Below are positions 7,051 to 16,066 of a stretch of DNA of 27,689 nt, piece by piece. Each line of letters opens with the position of its first letter. Within the stretch, counting starts at the first letter, position 1. Source of the DNA: Clostridiales bacterium (GTDB taxonomy: Bacteria; Bacillota; Clostridia; Christensenellales; Aristaeellaceae); NCBI GenBank assembly GCA_004555535.1, contig SFHU01000029.1, positions 1 to 27,689 of the forward strand, read 5' to 3'. A program made the position numbers and the translations under genes. The notes under the pieces were generated by a model, which saw nothing but the letters and a program-made list of their open reading frames with translations, was not told where the DNA came from and did not search any database.

Positions 7051-9018
7051 ATGGCGAAAACGTATTCCGCGAGTATGCTCAAGGTGCTCGAGGGGCTCGA
7101 CGCGGTTCGCATGCGTCCGGGCATGTACATCGGCTCGACGGGCTCGCGCGGCTTGCACCACCTGCTCTGGGAGATCGTGGACAACGCGATCGACGAGGTG
7201 GCCAACGGCTATGCCACGAGCATCCGCGTGGAGCTTCACAAGGACGGGAGCGCGTCGGTCGAGGACGACGGGCGCGGCGTTCCGGTCGATATCCATCCCG
7301 AGCTGGGCATCACCGGCGTGGAGGTTATCTACACCAAGCTCCACGCTGGGGGAAAATTCGATCATCAGAACTACAATTACTCCGGCGGCCTGCACGGCGT
7401 GGGCGCGTCGGTGGTCAATGCGCTCTCGAAGTGGCTGGTCGTGGACAGCTGCACCGGCGGCGGCCATTACAGGATGCGCTTTGAGAGCAACTACGATGAA
7501 AAGGAAAGAAAGGTCATGTCGGGTCGCCCTGTGACGCCGCTCGAGCGCGTCGCCGCGACGCGCCGCCATGGCACGCGCGTCACCTTCCTGCCGGACGACA
7601 CCGTCTTTGAGGAGACGCGCTTCAACGCCGATACCGTCCGCCGCCACCTGCGCGAGCTGGCCTATCTCAACAAGGGCCTTGAGATCACCTTCATCGACGA
7701 GCGAGAGAAGGACGCGGACAAGCAGAAGACCGTCTACATGTACGAAGGCGGCCTGGCGGACTACGTCAAATACATCAACCGCGACAAGACGCCGCTGTAT
7801 GACAGTGTCCTCATGCTCGAGGGCATGCAGGACGACGTGCGCATCTGCCTGGCGATTCAGCATACGGACGACTACGCCGAGAGCATCTTTTCCTATGTCA
7901 ACAACATCCCGACAGCCGAGGGCGGCACGCATGAGATGGGCTTCAAGGCGGGCTTCACACGCGCGATGAACGACTATGCCCGCAAGTGCGGCGCGCTCAA
8001 GGAGAAGGACAACAACCTCATGGGCGAGGACTACCGCGAGGGGATCACGGCGGTGCTGGCGACGTTCGTGCGCAATCCGCAGTTCGAGGGCCAGACGAAG
8101 GGCAAGCTCGGCAACACGGAGGTGCGCCCGGCGGTGGAGAACTTCGTCTACGCGCGCATGACCGAATTCCTTGAGAACCTCAAGAATCAGGACATCGCGC
8201 AGGGCATGGTCGAAAAGGCTCTGCGCGCCTGCAAGGTGCGCGAGGCCGCGAGAAAGGCCAAGGAGGTCGCCCGCGCGAAAAACCAGCTGGAGGCCGCGCC
8301 GCTGGTGGGCAAGCTCTCCGCCTGCACGGGCAGAAAGCCCGAGGAAAACGAGATGTTCATCGTCGAGGGCGATTCCGCAGGCGGCTCCGCCAAGCAGGGC
8401 CGCGACCGCCGCTTCCAGGCGATTCTCCCGATCCGCGGCAAGCCGCTCAACGTCGAAAAAAAGCGCATCGACCAGGTGCTTGCCAACGACGAGTTCCGTT
8501 CGATCATCACGGCGCTGGGCACGGGCATCGGCGAGGACTTTGACATCAAGAGCCTCAAGTATTACAAGGTCATCATCCTCTCGGATGCTGACCAGGACGG
8601 CGCGCACATCCGCGCGATTCTGCTGACGTTCTTCTATCGCTACATGCGCCAGCTGATCACGGACGGGCACGTCTATATCGGCATGCCGCCGCTCTACCGC
8701 GTCGCCAAGGGCGAGAAGATCGTCTACGCCTACGACGACAAGGAGCTCTCCAGGGTCACGGCGCAAATCGGTCGGGGCTATACGATTCAGCGCTACAAGG
8801 GCTTGGGCGAGATGGATCCGCCGCAGCTCTGGGAGACGACGATGAACCCCGAAAACCGCCAGCTCATGCAGGTGACGCTGGAGGATGTGGCCGAGGCGGA
8901 GCGCCTGGTCACGCTGCTGATGGGCGACAAGGTCGAGCCGAGGCGGGACTATATCACGACCTACGCGGATTTCAACAAGGTTGACACATTCCTTGCGCGA
9001 GAAGGGAAGGCGAAATAA
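7051..9018 (+). CDS. type IIA DNA topoisomerase subunit B (GyrB/ParE family)
   Basis: The ATPase and TOPRIM subunit of a gyrase or topoisomerase IV, 655 residues. The GHKL ATPase domain has E41 and N45 in WEIVDNAIDE, the DDGRGVPVD motif (72–80) and the SGGLHGVGASVVNALS lid. The TOPRIM metal site has E439 in VEGDSAGGSAKQGRDRR and D512, D514 and D516 in SDADQDG. The C-terminus ends just after the GDKVEPRR block, as in Gram-positive enzymes. The true start is 7051, fixed by the promoter and AAGGAGG; the open frame reaching back to 6643 is not coding. The stop overlaps the next gene's ATG by one base. There is no recF or dnaN nearby, and the partner lacks a normal GyrA-box, so a ParE-like role is favoured but not certain. 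Confidence 0.93.
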   Translation: MAKTYSASMLKVLEGLDAVRMRPGMYIGSTGSRGLHHLLWEIVDNAIDEVANGYATSIRVELHKDGSASVEDDGRGVPVDIHPELGITGVEVIYTKLHAGGKFDHQNYNYSGGLHGVGASVVNALSKWLVVDSCTGGGHYRMRFESNYDEKERKVMSGRPVTPLERVAATRRHGTRVTFLPDDTVFEETRFNADTVRRHLRELAYLNKGLEITFIDEREKDADKQKTVYMYEGGLADYVKYINRDKTPLYDSVLMLEGMQDDVRICLAIQHTDDYAESIFSYVNNIPTAEGGTHEMGFKAGFTRAMNDYARKCGALKEKDNNLMGEDYREGITAVLATFVRNPQFEGQTKGKLGNTEVRPAVENFVYARMTEFLENLKNQDIAQGMVEKALRACKVREAARKAKEVARAKNQLEAAPLVGKLSACTGRKPEENEMFIVEGDSAGGSAKQGRDRRFQAILPIRGKPLNVEKKRIDQVLANDEFRSIITALGTGIGEDFDIKSLKYYKVIILSDADQDGAHIRAILLTFFYRYMRQLITDGHVYIGMPPLYRVAKGEKIVYAYDDKELSRVTAQIGRGYTIQRYKGLGEMDPPQLWETTMNPENRQLMQVTLEDVAEAERLVTLLMGDKVEPRRDYITTYADFNKVDTFLAREGKAK

Positions 9019-11486
9019 TGGCACGCAGAAAGGTCGGCGGCGGCGAACCGCCGAAGACGCAGGGGCCGCGTCACGAGATCATCCAGCGGCCGATGGACGA
9101 GGTCATGCACATCAGCATGATCCCGTATGCGGAGCATGTCATTCTCGAGCGCGCGCTGCCGCGCGTGGAGGACGGCCTCAAGCCCGTGCAGCGGCGCATC
9201 CTCTTCACGCTCCATGAGCTGGGCGTGACGCCGGACAAGCCGCATAAGAAATGCGCCCGCATCGTCGGCGACTGCCTGGGCAAGTATCATCCGCACGGCG
9301 ACAGCTCCGTCTATGACGCGATGGTGCGCATGGCGCAGCCCTACAGCCTTCGCGCGCTGTTGGTCGACGGCCACGGCAACTTCGGCTCCATCGACGGCGA
9401 CAGCGCCGCCGCCATGCGTTATACCGAGGCGCGCATGGCGCCTCTGGCGCTGGAGATGCTGCGTGACATCGACAAGGACACGGTACCCTTCAGCTTTAAC
9501 TTCGACGACACGCTCAAGGAGCCGGAAATGCTCCCCGCGCGCTACCCGAATCTGCTGGTCAACGGCGCCTCGGGCATCGCGGTCGGCCTTGCGACGAACA
9601 TCCCGACGCACAACCTGCGCGAGGCCATCGACGCGGCCATCCTGGTGATGGACCATCCGGACGCCACCCTGAAGGACATCATGCAGGTCATGCCCGCGCC
9701 GGACTTTCCGACCGGCGGGCGGCTGATCCGCAACGAGGAGATCGAGCGCGCCTACGAGACGGGGCGCGGCAAGCTGACCTTGCGCGCGAAGGTACACATC
9801 GAGGACGGCGCGGCGGGGCGCAAGCTCATCGTCATCACCGAGGTACCCTATCAGGTGCCCAAGGCCGCGATGCTCGAGAAGATCCTAAAGCTCAGCGAGG
9901 AGAAGAAGGCGCAGCTCGGCGGCATCTACGACATCCGCGACGAGTCCGACCGCGAGGGCTTGCGCGCCGTCATCGAGCTCAGGCGCGACGTCGATCCCAT
10001 GACGATTCTGCCCGTGCTCTACAAGTATTCGGATTTGCAGGTCACGTTCGGCGTGAACATGGTCGCCATAGCGGAGGGGCGCCCAGTGCAGATGGGCGTC
10101 AAGGCCATGCTTTCCTATTATATCGCGCATCAGAAGCGCGTCGTCACGCGCAGGACGAAGTATGAGCTGGAGCAGGCGCGGGCGAGGGAGCACATCCTCG
10201 CCGGCCTCATGGTCGCGGTCAACCATCTCGACGAGGTGATCGCGCTCATCCGCAGGAGCAAAAACCCCAAGGAGGCCAAGGAGCAGCTGCAGAATTCCTT
10301 CGGCCTGAGCGATATTCAGGCCCAGGCGATTCTCGATATGCGCCTGCAGCGCCTGACTGGGCTGGAGATCGAAGCGCTGAGGAAGGAATACGCAGACATT
10401 CTCAAGACCATCGCGCGGCTGGAGGGCATTCTCAAGAGCGAGAAGAAGCTCGACGCCGTCATCCGCGCGGAAATGCTCGAAATCCGCGACAGGTTTGGCG
10501 ACGACCGGCGCACGGAGCTCATCGAGGACGACAGCTGCACCATGCCTGTGCCGGAGCTGAAGCCCGTCGCGGAGGAGACGGCGATTCTGCGCCTGCGCGA
10601 CGGCCAGCTGCGCCGCATGAGTCCCCGGATGGTGGACAAATACCTCCAGCAGCCGGGTGCGCGCGAGGAGGTCATCGAAATCATCCGAACGGAGACGGAC
10701 TGCACGCTCTACATCTTCTCGAACCTGGGCAACTGCTTCATGCTCGACATCGCGAAGATCCCCGAGACGATGCGCCTCAAGGAGCGCGGCAGCCTGCTTA
10801 CGGGCCTGATTGCGGGCCTTGCCGACGGGGAGCACGCCGTCGCGATGATCTGTACCCGCACGGAGGAGATGGACAAGAAGGGCGACCTGCTCTTCATCAC
10901 GAAAAACGGCGTCGTCAAGCGGACGGCATCGGCGGAATATGCCATCCGCCGCTCGCGCTTTGCCGCGATGAACCTCAAGGGCGACGACAGGCTGCTGGGC
11001 ATGGTGCAGGTCGATCCGGACGACCGGGACGACCTGGTGCTGGCCACGCGCGCCGGTCTGGCGCTGCGCTTCCGGCTGGACAGCGTCTCCCCGATGGGCC
11101 GCGCGACGGCGGGCGTCCGTGGCATCGCGCTGAACGAGGGGGACGAGGTGGCCTTCTTCGAGGTGCCCAAGCCGGGCGACATGCTGCTCGTCGTCAGCGA
11201 CAGGGGTTTTGGCAAGCGCATGCTCGCGGATGACATCGAGCGCCAGAACCGCGGCGGCAAGGGGCAAAAGCTCATGCCCTTTACGCGAACCGGCGAGACC
11301 GGCACGCAGATCGCCGGCTTGCTGAACGTGGCCGGCGCATCGCAGGTGCGCTTTGAGCAGAAGCACGGCCATGTCACGCAGATGAGCGCGGGCGAGATTC
11401 CCGTGGACCGGCGCAGCGGCAGGGGGCAGATGCTTGTCAGCGTGCTGCTCGACGACGTCGTCACCGGCGTGGGAACGGTCGATTAA
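9018..11486 (+). CDS. type IIA DNA topoisomerase subunit A (GyrA/ParC family), blade-1 GyrA-box missing
   Basis: The DNA cleavage and re-joining subunit, 822 residues. The catalytic tyrosine is Y135 in AAMRYTEARM. The quinolone-determining region reads HPHGDSSVYD, with S96 and D100 at the positions of E. coli GyrA S83 and D87, so a quinolone-sensitive type. The C-terminal part (about 520–820) is a beta-pinwheel. In Gram-positive GyrA the first blade carries the GyrA-box, QKRGGKG or similar. Here that place reads DKYLQQPGAREE near 540, and only the later QNRGGKG (743–749) is kept. Since the GyrA-box is needed for DNA wrapping and supercoiling, this subunit is more likely part of a decatenating or relaxing enzyme. 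Translation is coupled to the B subunit (TAATG). Confidence 0.92.
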   Translation: MARRKVGGGEPPKTQGPRHEIIQRPMDEVMHISMIPYAEHVILERALPRVEDGLKPVQRRILFTLHELGVTPDKPHKKCARIVGDCLGKYHPHGDSSVYDAMVRMAQPYSLRALLVDGHGNFGSIDGDSAAAMRYTEARMAPLALEMLRDIDKDTVPFSFNFDDTLKEPEMLPARYPNLLVNGASGIAVGLATNIPTHNLREAIDAAILVMDHPDATLKDIMQVMPAPDFPTGGRLIRNEEIERAYETGRGKLTLRAKVHIEDGAAGRKLIVITEVPYQVPKAAMLEKILKLSEEKKAQLGGIYDIRDESDREGLRAVIELRRDVDPMTILPVLYKYSDLQVTFGVNMVAIAEGRPVQMGVKAMLSYYIAHQKRVVTRRTKYELEQARAREHILAGLMVAVNHLDEVIALIRRSKNPKEAKEQLQNSFGLSDIQAQAILDMRLQRLTGLEIEALRKEYADILKTIARLEGILKSEKKLDAVIRAEMLEIRDRFGDDRRTELIEDDSCTMPVPELKPVAEETAILRLRDGQLRRMSPRMVDKYLQQPGAREEVIEIIRTETDCTLYIFSNLGNCFMLDIAKIPETMRLKERGSLLTGLIAGLADGEHAVAMICTRTEEMDKKGDLLFITKNGVVKRTASAEYAIRRSRFAAMNLKGDDRLLGMVQVDPDDRDDLVLATRAGLALRFRLDSVSPMGRATAGVRGIALNEGDEVAFFEVPKPGDMLLVVSDRGFGKRMLADDIERQNRGGKGQKLMPFTRTGETGTQIAGLLNVAGASQVRFEQKHGHVTQMSAGEIPVDRRSGRGQMLVSVLLDDVVTGVGTVD

Positions 11487-11494
11487 CCGGAAAG

Positions 11495-11531
11495 AAAAGA
11501 CGTGAAGTCAAAGGGCTTCGCGTCTTTTTTT
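11495..11531 (+). terminator. terminator of the topoisomerase operon
   Basis: AAAAGACG and GAAG (11495–11507) pair with CTTC and CGTCTTTT (11516–11528) around an eight-base loop, running into eight Ts. It begins nine bases after the stop codon. Confidence 0.92.
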
Positions 11532-11702
11532 CTTTGCTGATTGATAAAAGCAGCGCTTCGTGCCCGCCCGAATTTTGACAACAATGTGAAACTTTCCAAG
11601 GCCTGCAAGAATCCCCCTGTCCGCAGCGTCTAATCAGTGAAGTTCTAATTGCTGGCGCTTCCACATATAACACATGCGAAGGAAAAAGTGGAGGCGATGC
11701 AG

Positions 11703-12509
11703 ATGATCAAAAAGCGCCTCGGCCCGCTTGCCGCACGGCTGCTCATTCCGACGATTGCGCTGGCGGTCGTGGGCGCGGCCTACGTGTCCATGCCGGACGC
11801 GCCCGCGCTGATGGCGGCGGCAACGACGCGCGAACTTCCGGTGTATAACGTTGAAACAGAAGAGAAGGTGCTCTCCATCAGCTTTGACGCCGCGTGGGGA
11901 AGCGCAAATACAGAGGGGATCCTCGACATCCTCGACCGGTATGAGGTCAAGACGACCTTCTTTCTTGTAGGCTTCTGGGCCGAGAAGTACCCGGAGCTGG
12001 TCGCGGAGCTGGTTGCAAGGGGGCATGAAATCGGCAACCACTCCGCTACGCATCCGCACATGTCCCAGCTCTCCCAGGCGCAGATCCGCGAGGAGCTCAA
12101 AAAGGCCAGCGACCTGGTGGAATCGATCACGGGTCAGCCGACAACGCTGTTCCGGCCTCCCTACGGGGAGTATAATGATGCTGTGGTGCGGGTGAGCCGC
12201 GAGGAGGGCTACGAGTGTGTGCAATGGAATGTCGATTCTCTGGACTGGAAGAATCTGGGCACGGAGAATATGATTCACCAATGCACGAAATCGGTCCATC
12301 CCGGCGACATTGTGCTCTTTCACAACGACTCGAAGTATATTCTTGAGGCCCTGCCGACGATCCTCGAATATTACACACAGGCGGGTTACAAAATAATCCC
12401 GATCTCACAGCTGCTGCTCCAGGGCGACACGTGGATTGATCACGCTGGCATGCAGCATCCCTGTACGCCGACGCCTGTCCCGGCGTCAACGCCGGCATCG
12501 GATGCCTGA
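11703..12509 (+). CDS. polysaccharide deacetylase, PdaB-like
   Basis: A 268-residue NodB-fold carbohydrate esterase 4 protein with one N-terminal membrane segment (residues 8–28), so probably held on the outer face of a membrane. Motifs: SFDAAWG (60–66), HSATH (113–117, zinc histidines), RPPYGEYN (151–158) and VLFHND (204–209). The usual TFDDG motif keeps its first Asp (D62, the base) but the metal-binding second Asp is Ala, a change common in clostridial PdaB relatives. PdaB proteins act in spore cortex maintenance; that role here is inference. The start at 11703 is chosen because GTGGAGG (11688–11694) is 8 bases away; the ATG at 11697 is too close. The 170 bases before it hold a TTGACA (11575) with no matching -10, so a sporulation sigma factor may be used. 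Confidence 0.88.
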   Translation: MIKKRLGPLAARLLIPTIALAVVGAAYVSMPDAPALMAAATTRELPVYNVETEEKVLSISFDAAWGSANTEGILDILDRYEVKTTFFLVGFWAEKYPELVAELVARGHEIGNHSATHPHMSQLSQAQIREELKKASDLVESITGQPTTLFRPPYGEYNDAVVRVSREEGYECVQWNVDSLDWKNLGTENMIHQCTKSVHPGDIVLFHNDSKYILEALPTILEYYTQAGYKIIPISQLLLQGDTWIDHAGMQHPCTPTPVPASTPASDA

Positions 12510-12559
12510 CAGCCGGCAAACGGACCATTCGAAACTGACAACATGGAGGAGGACGTACG

Positions 12560-13234
12560 ATGGAAAACGTCATTAACACACTGCATCTGAGCGGTACCGT
12601 GATCGGCACCCCGACGATGGGTCATGAGGCCTTTGGCGAGAAGTTCTATTATCTGACGCTGGGCGTGCCGCGGCTGTCCGGCGCGCAGGATCAGCTTCCC
12701 GTGACGCTCTCCGAACGCCTTCTTGACGGCGCGATGCCCAAGGATGGCGACGCGCTGGCCATCGAGGGGCAGGTCCGCTCCTACAACAAGATCATCGAGG
12801 GTGCGGGCCGTCTGCTGATCACGGCGTTTGCCCAGCGCATCGTCGAGCCGGACGAGCGTGAAAATCCGAATCAGATTCAGCTGACGGGCACGCTGTGCAA
12901 GGCGCCGGCCTACCGCACGACGCCCTTTGGCCGGGAGATCGCGGACATGATGCTGGCCGTCAATCGGGCCTACGGCAAGAGCGACTACATCCCCTGCATC
13001 ACATGGGGCAGGAGCGCGCGCTTTGCTGCGAAGCTCTCCGTCGGCGACAAGATCACGCTCACGGGCCGGCTGCAGTCCCGCGCCTATCAAAAGCAGATGC
13101 CCGACGGCACGGTGGTGGAAAAGACGGCGTACGAGGTCTCCGTCGGCCATCTGGAGCTGCTCGGCGATGAGCAGGCGGCGCAGGCGAGGCCGCAAGCCGC
13201 CTCCTTTCGCCACGAGGCCACAGTCTCCCAGTGA
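12560..13234 (+). CDS. tandem-OB single-stranded DNA-binding protein
   Basis: A 224-residue protein with two OB-fold units of the SSB/PriB type. The first spans about residues 5–97 and is divergent. The second spans about 103–202 and carries the better SSB signature: SDYIPCITWGRSARFAAKL, then GDKITLTGRLQSRAY and TAYEVSV. The C-terminus ends HEATVSQ, without the acidic D-D-x-P-F tip that lets bacterial SSB recruit repair proteins. It is probably an accessory SSB with a narrower role than the main replication SSB. The start has GGAGGAGG (12545–12552) seven bases upstream. It lies alone between the deacetylase and the yerC–pcrA–ligA repair cluster and ends at its own terminator. Confidence 0.85.
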   Translation: MENVINTLHLSGTVIGTPTMGHEAFGEKFYYLTLGVPRLSGAQDQLPVTLSERLLDGAMPKDGDALAIEGQVRSYNKIIEGAGRLLITAFAQRIVEPDERENPNQIQLTGTLCKAPAYRTTPFGREIADMMLAVNRAYGKSDYIPCITWGRSARFAAKLSVGDKITLTGRLQSRAYQKQMPDGTVVEKTAYEVSVGHLELLGDEQAAQARPQAASFRHEATVSQ

Positions 13235-13264
13235 CGCGGAGAAGATCGAATAATCGTCAAAATG

Positions 13265-13295
13265 GCGGTGCAGAGCGTCTGCGCCGCTTTTTTTT
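13265..13295 (+). terminator. terminator of the SSB gene
   Basis: GCGGTGCAGA (13265–13274) pairs with TCTGCGCCGC (13278–13287), one G·U pair, with a three-base loop, followed by eight Ts. The T tract overlaps the -35 region of the next promoter. Confidence 0.93.
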
Positions 13296-13307
13296 GCGCC
13301 CGATTTG

Positions 13308-13316
13308 TGGTATAAT
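13308..13316 (+). promoter_or_regulatory. extended -10 promoter for yerC–pcrA–ligA
   Basis: TGGTATAAT combines a perfect TATAAT (13311–13316) with the TG of an extended -10. The -35 position falls in the terminator's T tract and is poor, so the extended -10 probably carries recognition. Confidence 0.75.
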
Positions 13317-13346
13317 GGCGTGAACAAGCTGGAACGGAGGTGGCGT

Positions 13347-13673
13347 ATGCCAAACGGGATCATGCAGGATGAGCAGATCAGGGCGCTGGCGCAGGCCATG
13401 CTTCTGCTTTCGGACGAGGACGAGGCTCTTTGCTTCTTTGAGGACATCTTTACGATTCACGAGCTGCAGGCCGTGGCGCAGCGCCTTGCGGTCGCCCGCC
13501 TGCTGCGCAAAAAGGTGACCTATCAGGAGATCGCCGAGAAGACAGGCGCGAGCACGGCGACCATCAGCCGCGTCAACCGCTGCCTCTCCTACGGGGCCGG
13601 CGGCTATCAGTCGATCCTGAGCAAGACGGAGAAGGACGAAGCGGGCGAGGAAGGGCAAGAGGACAAGCGATGA
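13347..13673 (+). CDS. YerC/YecD family TrpR-like DNA-binding protein
   Basis: A 108-residue helix-turn-helix protein of the TrpR superfamily. The recognition unit is VTYQEIAEKTGASTATISRV (about residues 57–76). A helical N-terminal half supplies the dimer interface in relatives. The acidic tail (93–108) is probably disordered. The start at 13347 follows ACGGAGGTGG at correct spacing; the frame open upstream to 13305 crosses the promoter. The stop overlaps the pcrA start by four bases (ATGA). In B. subtilis yerC lies just before pcrB–pcrA–ligA; here pcrB is absent. Its target genes are unknown to me; control of this operon is possible but unproven. Confidence 0.92.
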   Translation: MPNGIMQDEQIRALAQAMLLLSDEDEALCFFEDIFTIHELQAVAQRLAVARLLRKKVTYQEIAEKTGASTATISRVNRCLSYGAGGYQSILSKTEKDEAGEEGQEDKR

Positions 13674-16066
13674 ATCTGAACGACCTGAACAGGGAACAGC
13701 GGCTCGCGGCGGAAACGCTGGAAGGGCCGCTTTTGGTGCTTGCCGGGGCCGGCTCCGGCAAGACGCGCGCGCTGACCTACCGCGTCGCGAATCTGCTCGA
13801 TCATGGCGTGCCGCCGTGGTCGATCATGGCCATCACGTTCACCAACAAGGCGGCCGCGGAGATGCGCGAGCGCATCGAAAAGCTCTCCGGCGAATCTGCG
13901 GCGGACGTCTGGGTCTCCACCTTCCACGCGGGCTGCGCGAAAATTCTGCGCAGGGACATCGAAAAGCTGGGGTATACGCGCTCGTTTACCATCTATGACG
14001 ACGACGACCAGACCTCCGCGCTCAAGGAGATCCTCAAGCGGCTGAACATCGACGAAAAGTTCCTGCCGCCGCGCGAGATCAAGGCGAAGATTTCGGATGC
14101 GAAAAACAAGCTCCTCGGACCGCAGGAGTGGTTTGCCAGCAGCGAGAGGGATTACCGCTGCCAGATGGTGCAGGACATTTACAGCGCCTACGAGGAGAAG
14201 CTGAAGAGCTCCAACGCGCTCGACTTTGACGACCTGATCGTCAAGACGCTCGAGCTGTTCACGCTGCATCCGCCCGTGCTGGAGGCGTATCAGCGAAAGT
14301 TCCGCTATATCCACGTCGACGAGTATCAGGATACGAACTATGCGCAGTATATGCTCGTGCGCCTGCTCGCACAGCAGAGCCGCAATCTCTGCGTCGTCGG
14401 CGACGACGACCAGTCCATCTACGGTTGGCGCGGCGCGGACATTCGCAATATTCTCGACTTTGAGAAGGACTTTCCGGATGCGACGGTCATCAAGCTCGAG
14501 CAGAATTACCGCTCGACGGCCAACATCCTCGACGCGGCCAATCAGGTGATCGCGCGCAACGAAAACCGCAAGGACAAGGCGCTCTGGACGCAGGAGGGGC
14601 CCGGCGAGCCGATCCGGCTCTACCGCGCGGGCGACGAGCGCGAGGAGGCGGCGTGGGTCTGCCAGCAGATCCGCGATCTCGGATTGCGGGGGGAGGATCC
14701 TTCCCGCTTCGCCGTGCTCTATCGCACGAACGCGCAGTCCCGCGTCATTGAAGAGGCGTTTGTTCAGTCCGGCATCAAATACAGAATGTACGGCGGATTG
14801 AGGTTCTACGACCGCAAGGAGGTCAAGGACATCCTCGCCTACCTGCGCGTCATGCTCAATCCGGCGGACGACGTCTCCGTGCGGCGCATCATCAACGTAC
14901 CCAAGCGCGCCATCGGCGACACGACCGTCGCGGAGCTTGCGCGCGTCGCGGCGCAGGAGGGCATCCCACTGATGACGGTGTGCATGGACGTGCCGCATAC
15001 ACTGGCCAGCCGCGCGCAGAAGAGCGTCGCAAAGTTCGGCGAGCTGATGCTGAATCTGACGATGATGACCGCGGAGATGAAGCTGACCGAGCTGGTGCAG
15101 TACGTCATCGATACCGTGGGTCTTGAGAGCCAGTATGCCAAGGAGGACAGCGACGAGGCGCGCTCGCGCGTGGAGAACATCCGCGAGTTCGTCGGCGCCG
15201 TGCAGGAGTTCGAGGAGAAGGCCGAGAGCGCGACGCTGGCGGATTACCTCGAAAACGTTGCGCTGGTCTCCGATCTGGACGCGATGACCGAGGACGGCGG
15301 CGCGGTGACGATGATGACGCTGCACAGCGCCAAGGGCCTTGAATTCCCGAGCGTGTTCATGGTCGGCATGGAGGAAAACCTCTTTCCGTCGATGCGCAGC
15401 CGGGACGATCCCGCGCGCATGGAGGAGGAGCGGCGGCTCTGCTACGTCGGCATCACGCGCGCCCGGGAGCGGCTCTTCCTGTCGCACGCCTCGCGGCGCA
15501 TGCTCTACAACCAGATGCAGTTCAACGACCGCTCCCGCTTCATCGACGACATCCCGGGGCGCGTGCTGGAGGACGTCTCCGAGCAGCCCTATGGCGCGGC
15601 GCGGGGAGGCGCCGGCCGCGCGGACGGCTGGCAGAGCGGCATCTGGCGTCAGCCGGCCTGGAGCAAGGGCAGCTCGTTTGCCGGGCCCTCCGCGACGAAT
15701 GCCTGGACGCCGAAGGCCTCCAAAGCACCGATGCCGGGCGGGCAGAGACAGAGCTTTTCGAGCTGGAACCAGAGCGGCGCGGCAGGCGCCGGGCGCAGTG
15801 AGCGCATCGGCGGGCGGACGGTCGCGGGCGTTCAGCGCGGCATGGACGCGCCGAAGGTCGTCGCATCTGCCGCAAAGGAGACGGCCAGGCCCGCGCTCTT
15901 TGCGGCGGGCGACCATGTGATGCACAAGAAATTTGGTCGGGGCGCCGTCGTTCGCGTGACGGGCAGCGGCTCCGATTCCCGGATCATGATCAGGTTTGAC
16001 GACACGCGCGCCGGCGTCAAGGAATTTGCGCTGAGCATCGCGCCGATCATCAAGGTGGAGGAATGA
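13670..16066 (+). CDS. pcrA: ATP-dependent DNA helicase PcrA (UvrD/Rep family)
   Basis: A 798-residue superfamily 1A helicase that unwinds 3'–5', used in nucleotide-excision repair, removal of RecA filaments and resolving replication–transcription conflicts. Motifs in order: Walker A AGAGSGKT (25–32), Walker B VDEYQD (D217, E218), motif III GDDDQSIYGWRG (about 244–255), motif IV QNYRST, motif V TLHSAKGLEFP and motif VI YVGITRARERL. A low-complexity linker rich in Gly, Ala and Ser (about 645–740) leads to a C-terminal Tudor-like module (about 744–798, HKKFGRGAVV...), which in PcrA binds RNA polymerase. It overlaps yerC upstream and ligA downstream by four bases each, so all three are translated together. 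Confidence 0.97.
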   Translation: MNLNDLNREQRLAAETLEGPLLVLAGAGSGKTRALTYRVANLLDHGVPPWSIMAITFTNKAAAEMRERIEKLSGESAADVWVSTFHAGCAKILRRDIEKLGYTRSFTIYDDDDQTSALKEILKRLNIDEKFLPPREIKAKISDAKNKLLGPQEWFASSERDYRCQMVQDIYSAYEEKLKSSNALDFDDLIVKTLELFTLHPPVLEAYQRKFRYIHVDEYQDTNYAQYMLVRLLAQQSRNLCVVGDDDQSIYGWRGADIRNILDFEKDFPDATVIKLEQNYRSTANILDAANQVIARNENRKDKALWTQEGPGEPIRLYRAGDEREEAAWVCQQIRDLGLRGEDPSRFAVLYRTNAQSRVIEEAFVQSGIKYRMYGGLRFYDRKEVKDILAYLRVMLNPADDVSVRRIINVPKRAIGDTTVAELARVAAQEGIPLMTVCMDVPHTLASRAQKSVAKFGELMLNLTMMTAEMKLTELVQYVIDTVGLESQYAKEDSDEARSRVENIREFVGAVQEFEEKAESATLADYLENVALVSDLDAMTEDGGAVTMMTLHSAKGLEFPSVFMVGMEENLFPSMRSRDDPARMEEERRLCYVGITRARERLFLSHASRRMLYNQMQFNDRSRFIDDIPGRVLEDVSEQPYGAARGGAGRADGWQSGIWRQPAWSKGSSFAGPSATNAWTPKASKAPMPGGQRQSFSSWNQSGAAGAGRSERIGGRTVAGVQRGMDAPKVVASAAKETARPALFAAGDHVMHKKFGRGAVVRVTGSGSDSRIMIRFDDTRAGVKEFALSIAPIIKVEE

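Noticed and set aside
6955..9024. A 689-codon minus-strand open frame opposite the topoisomerase B gene
   Set aside because: It is a mirror of a clear GyrB/ParE coding frame, has low-complexity composition typical of antisense frames in GC-rich genes, and no recognisable domain.
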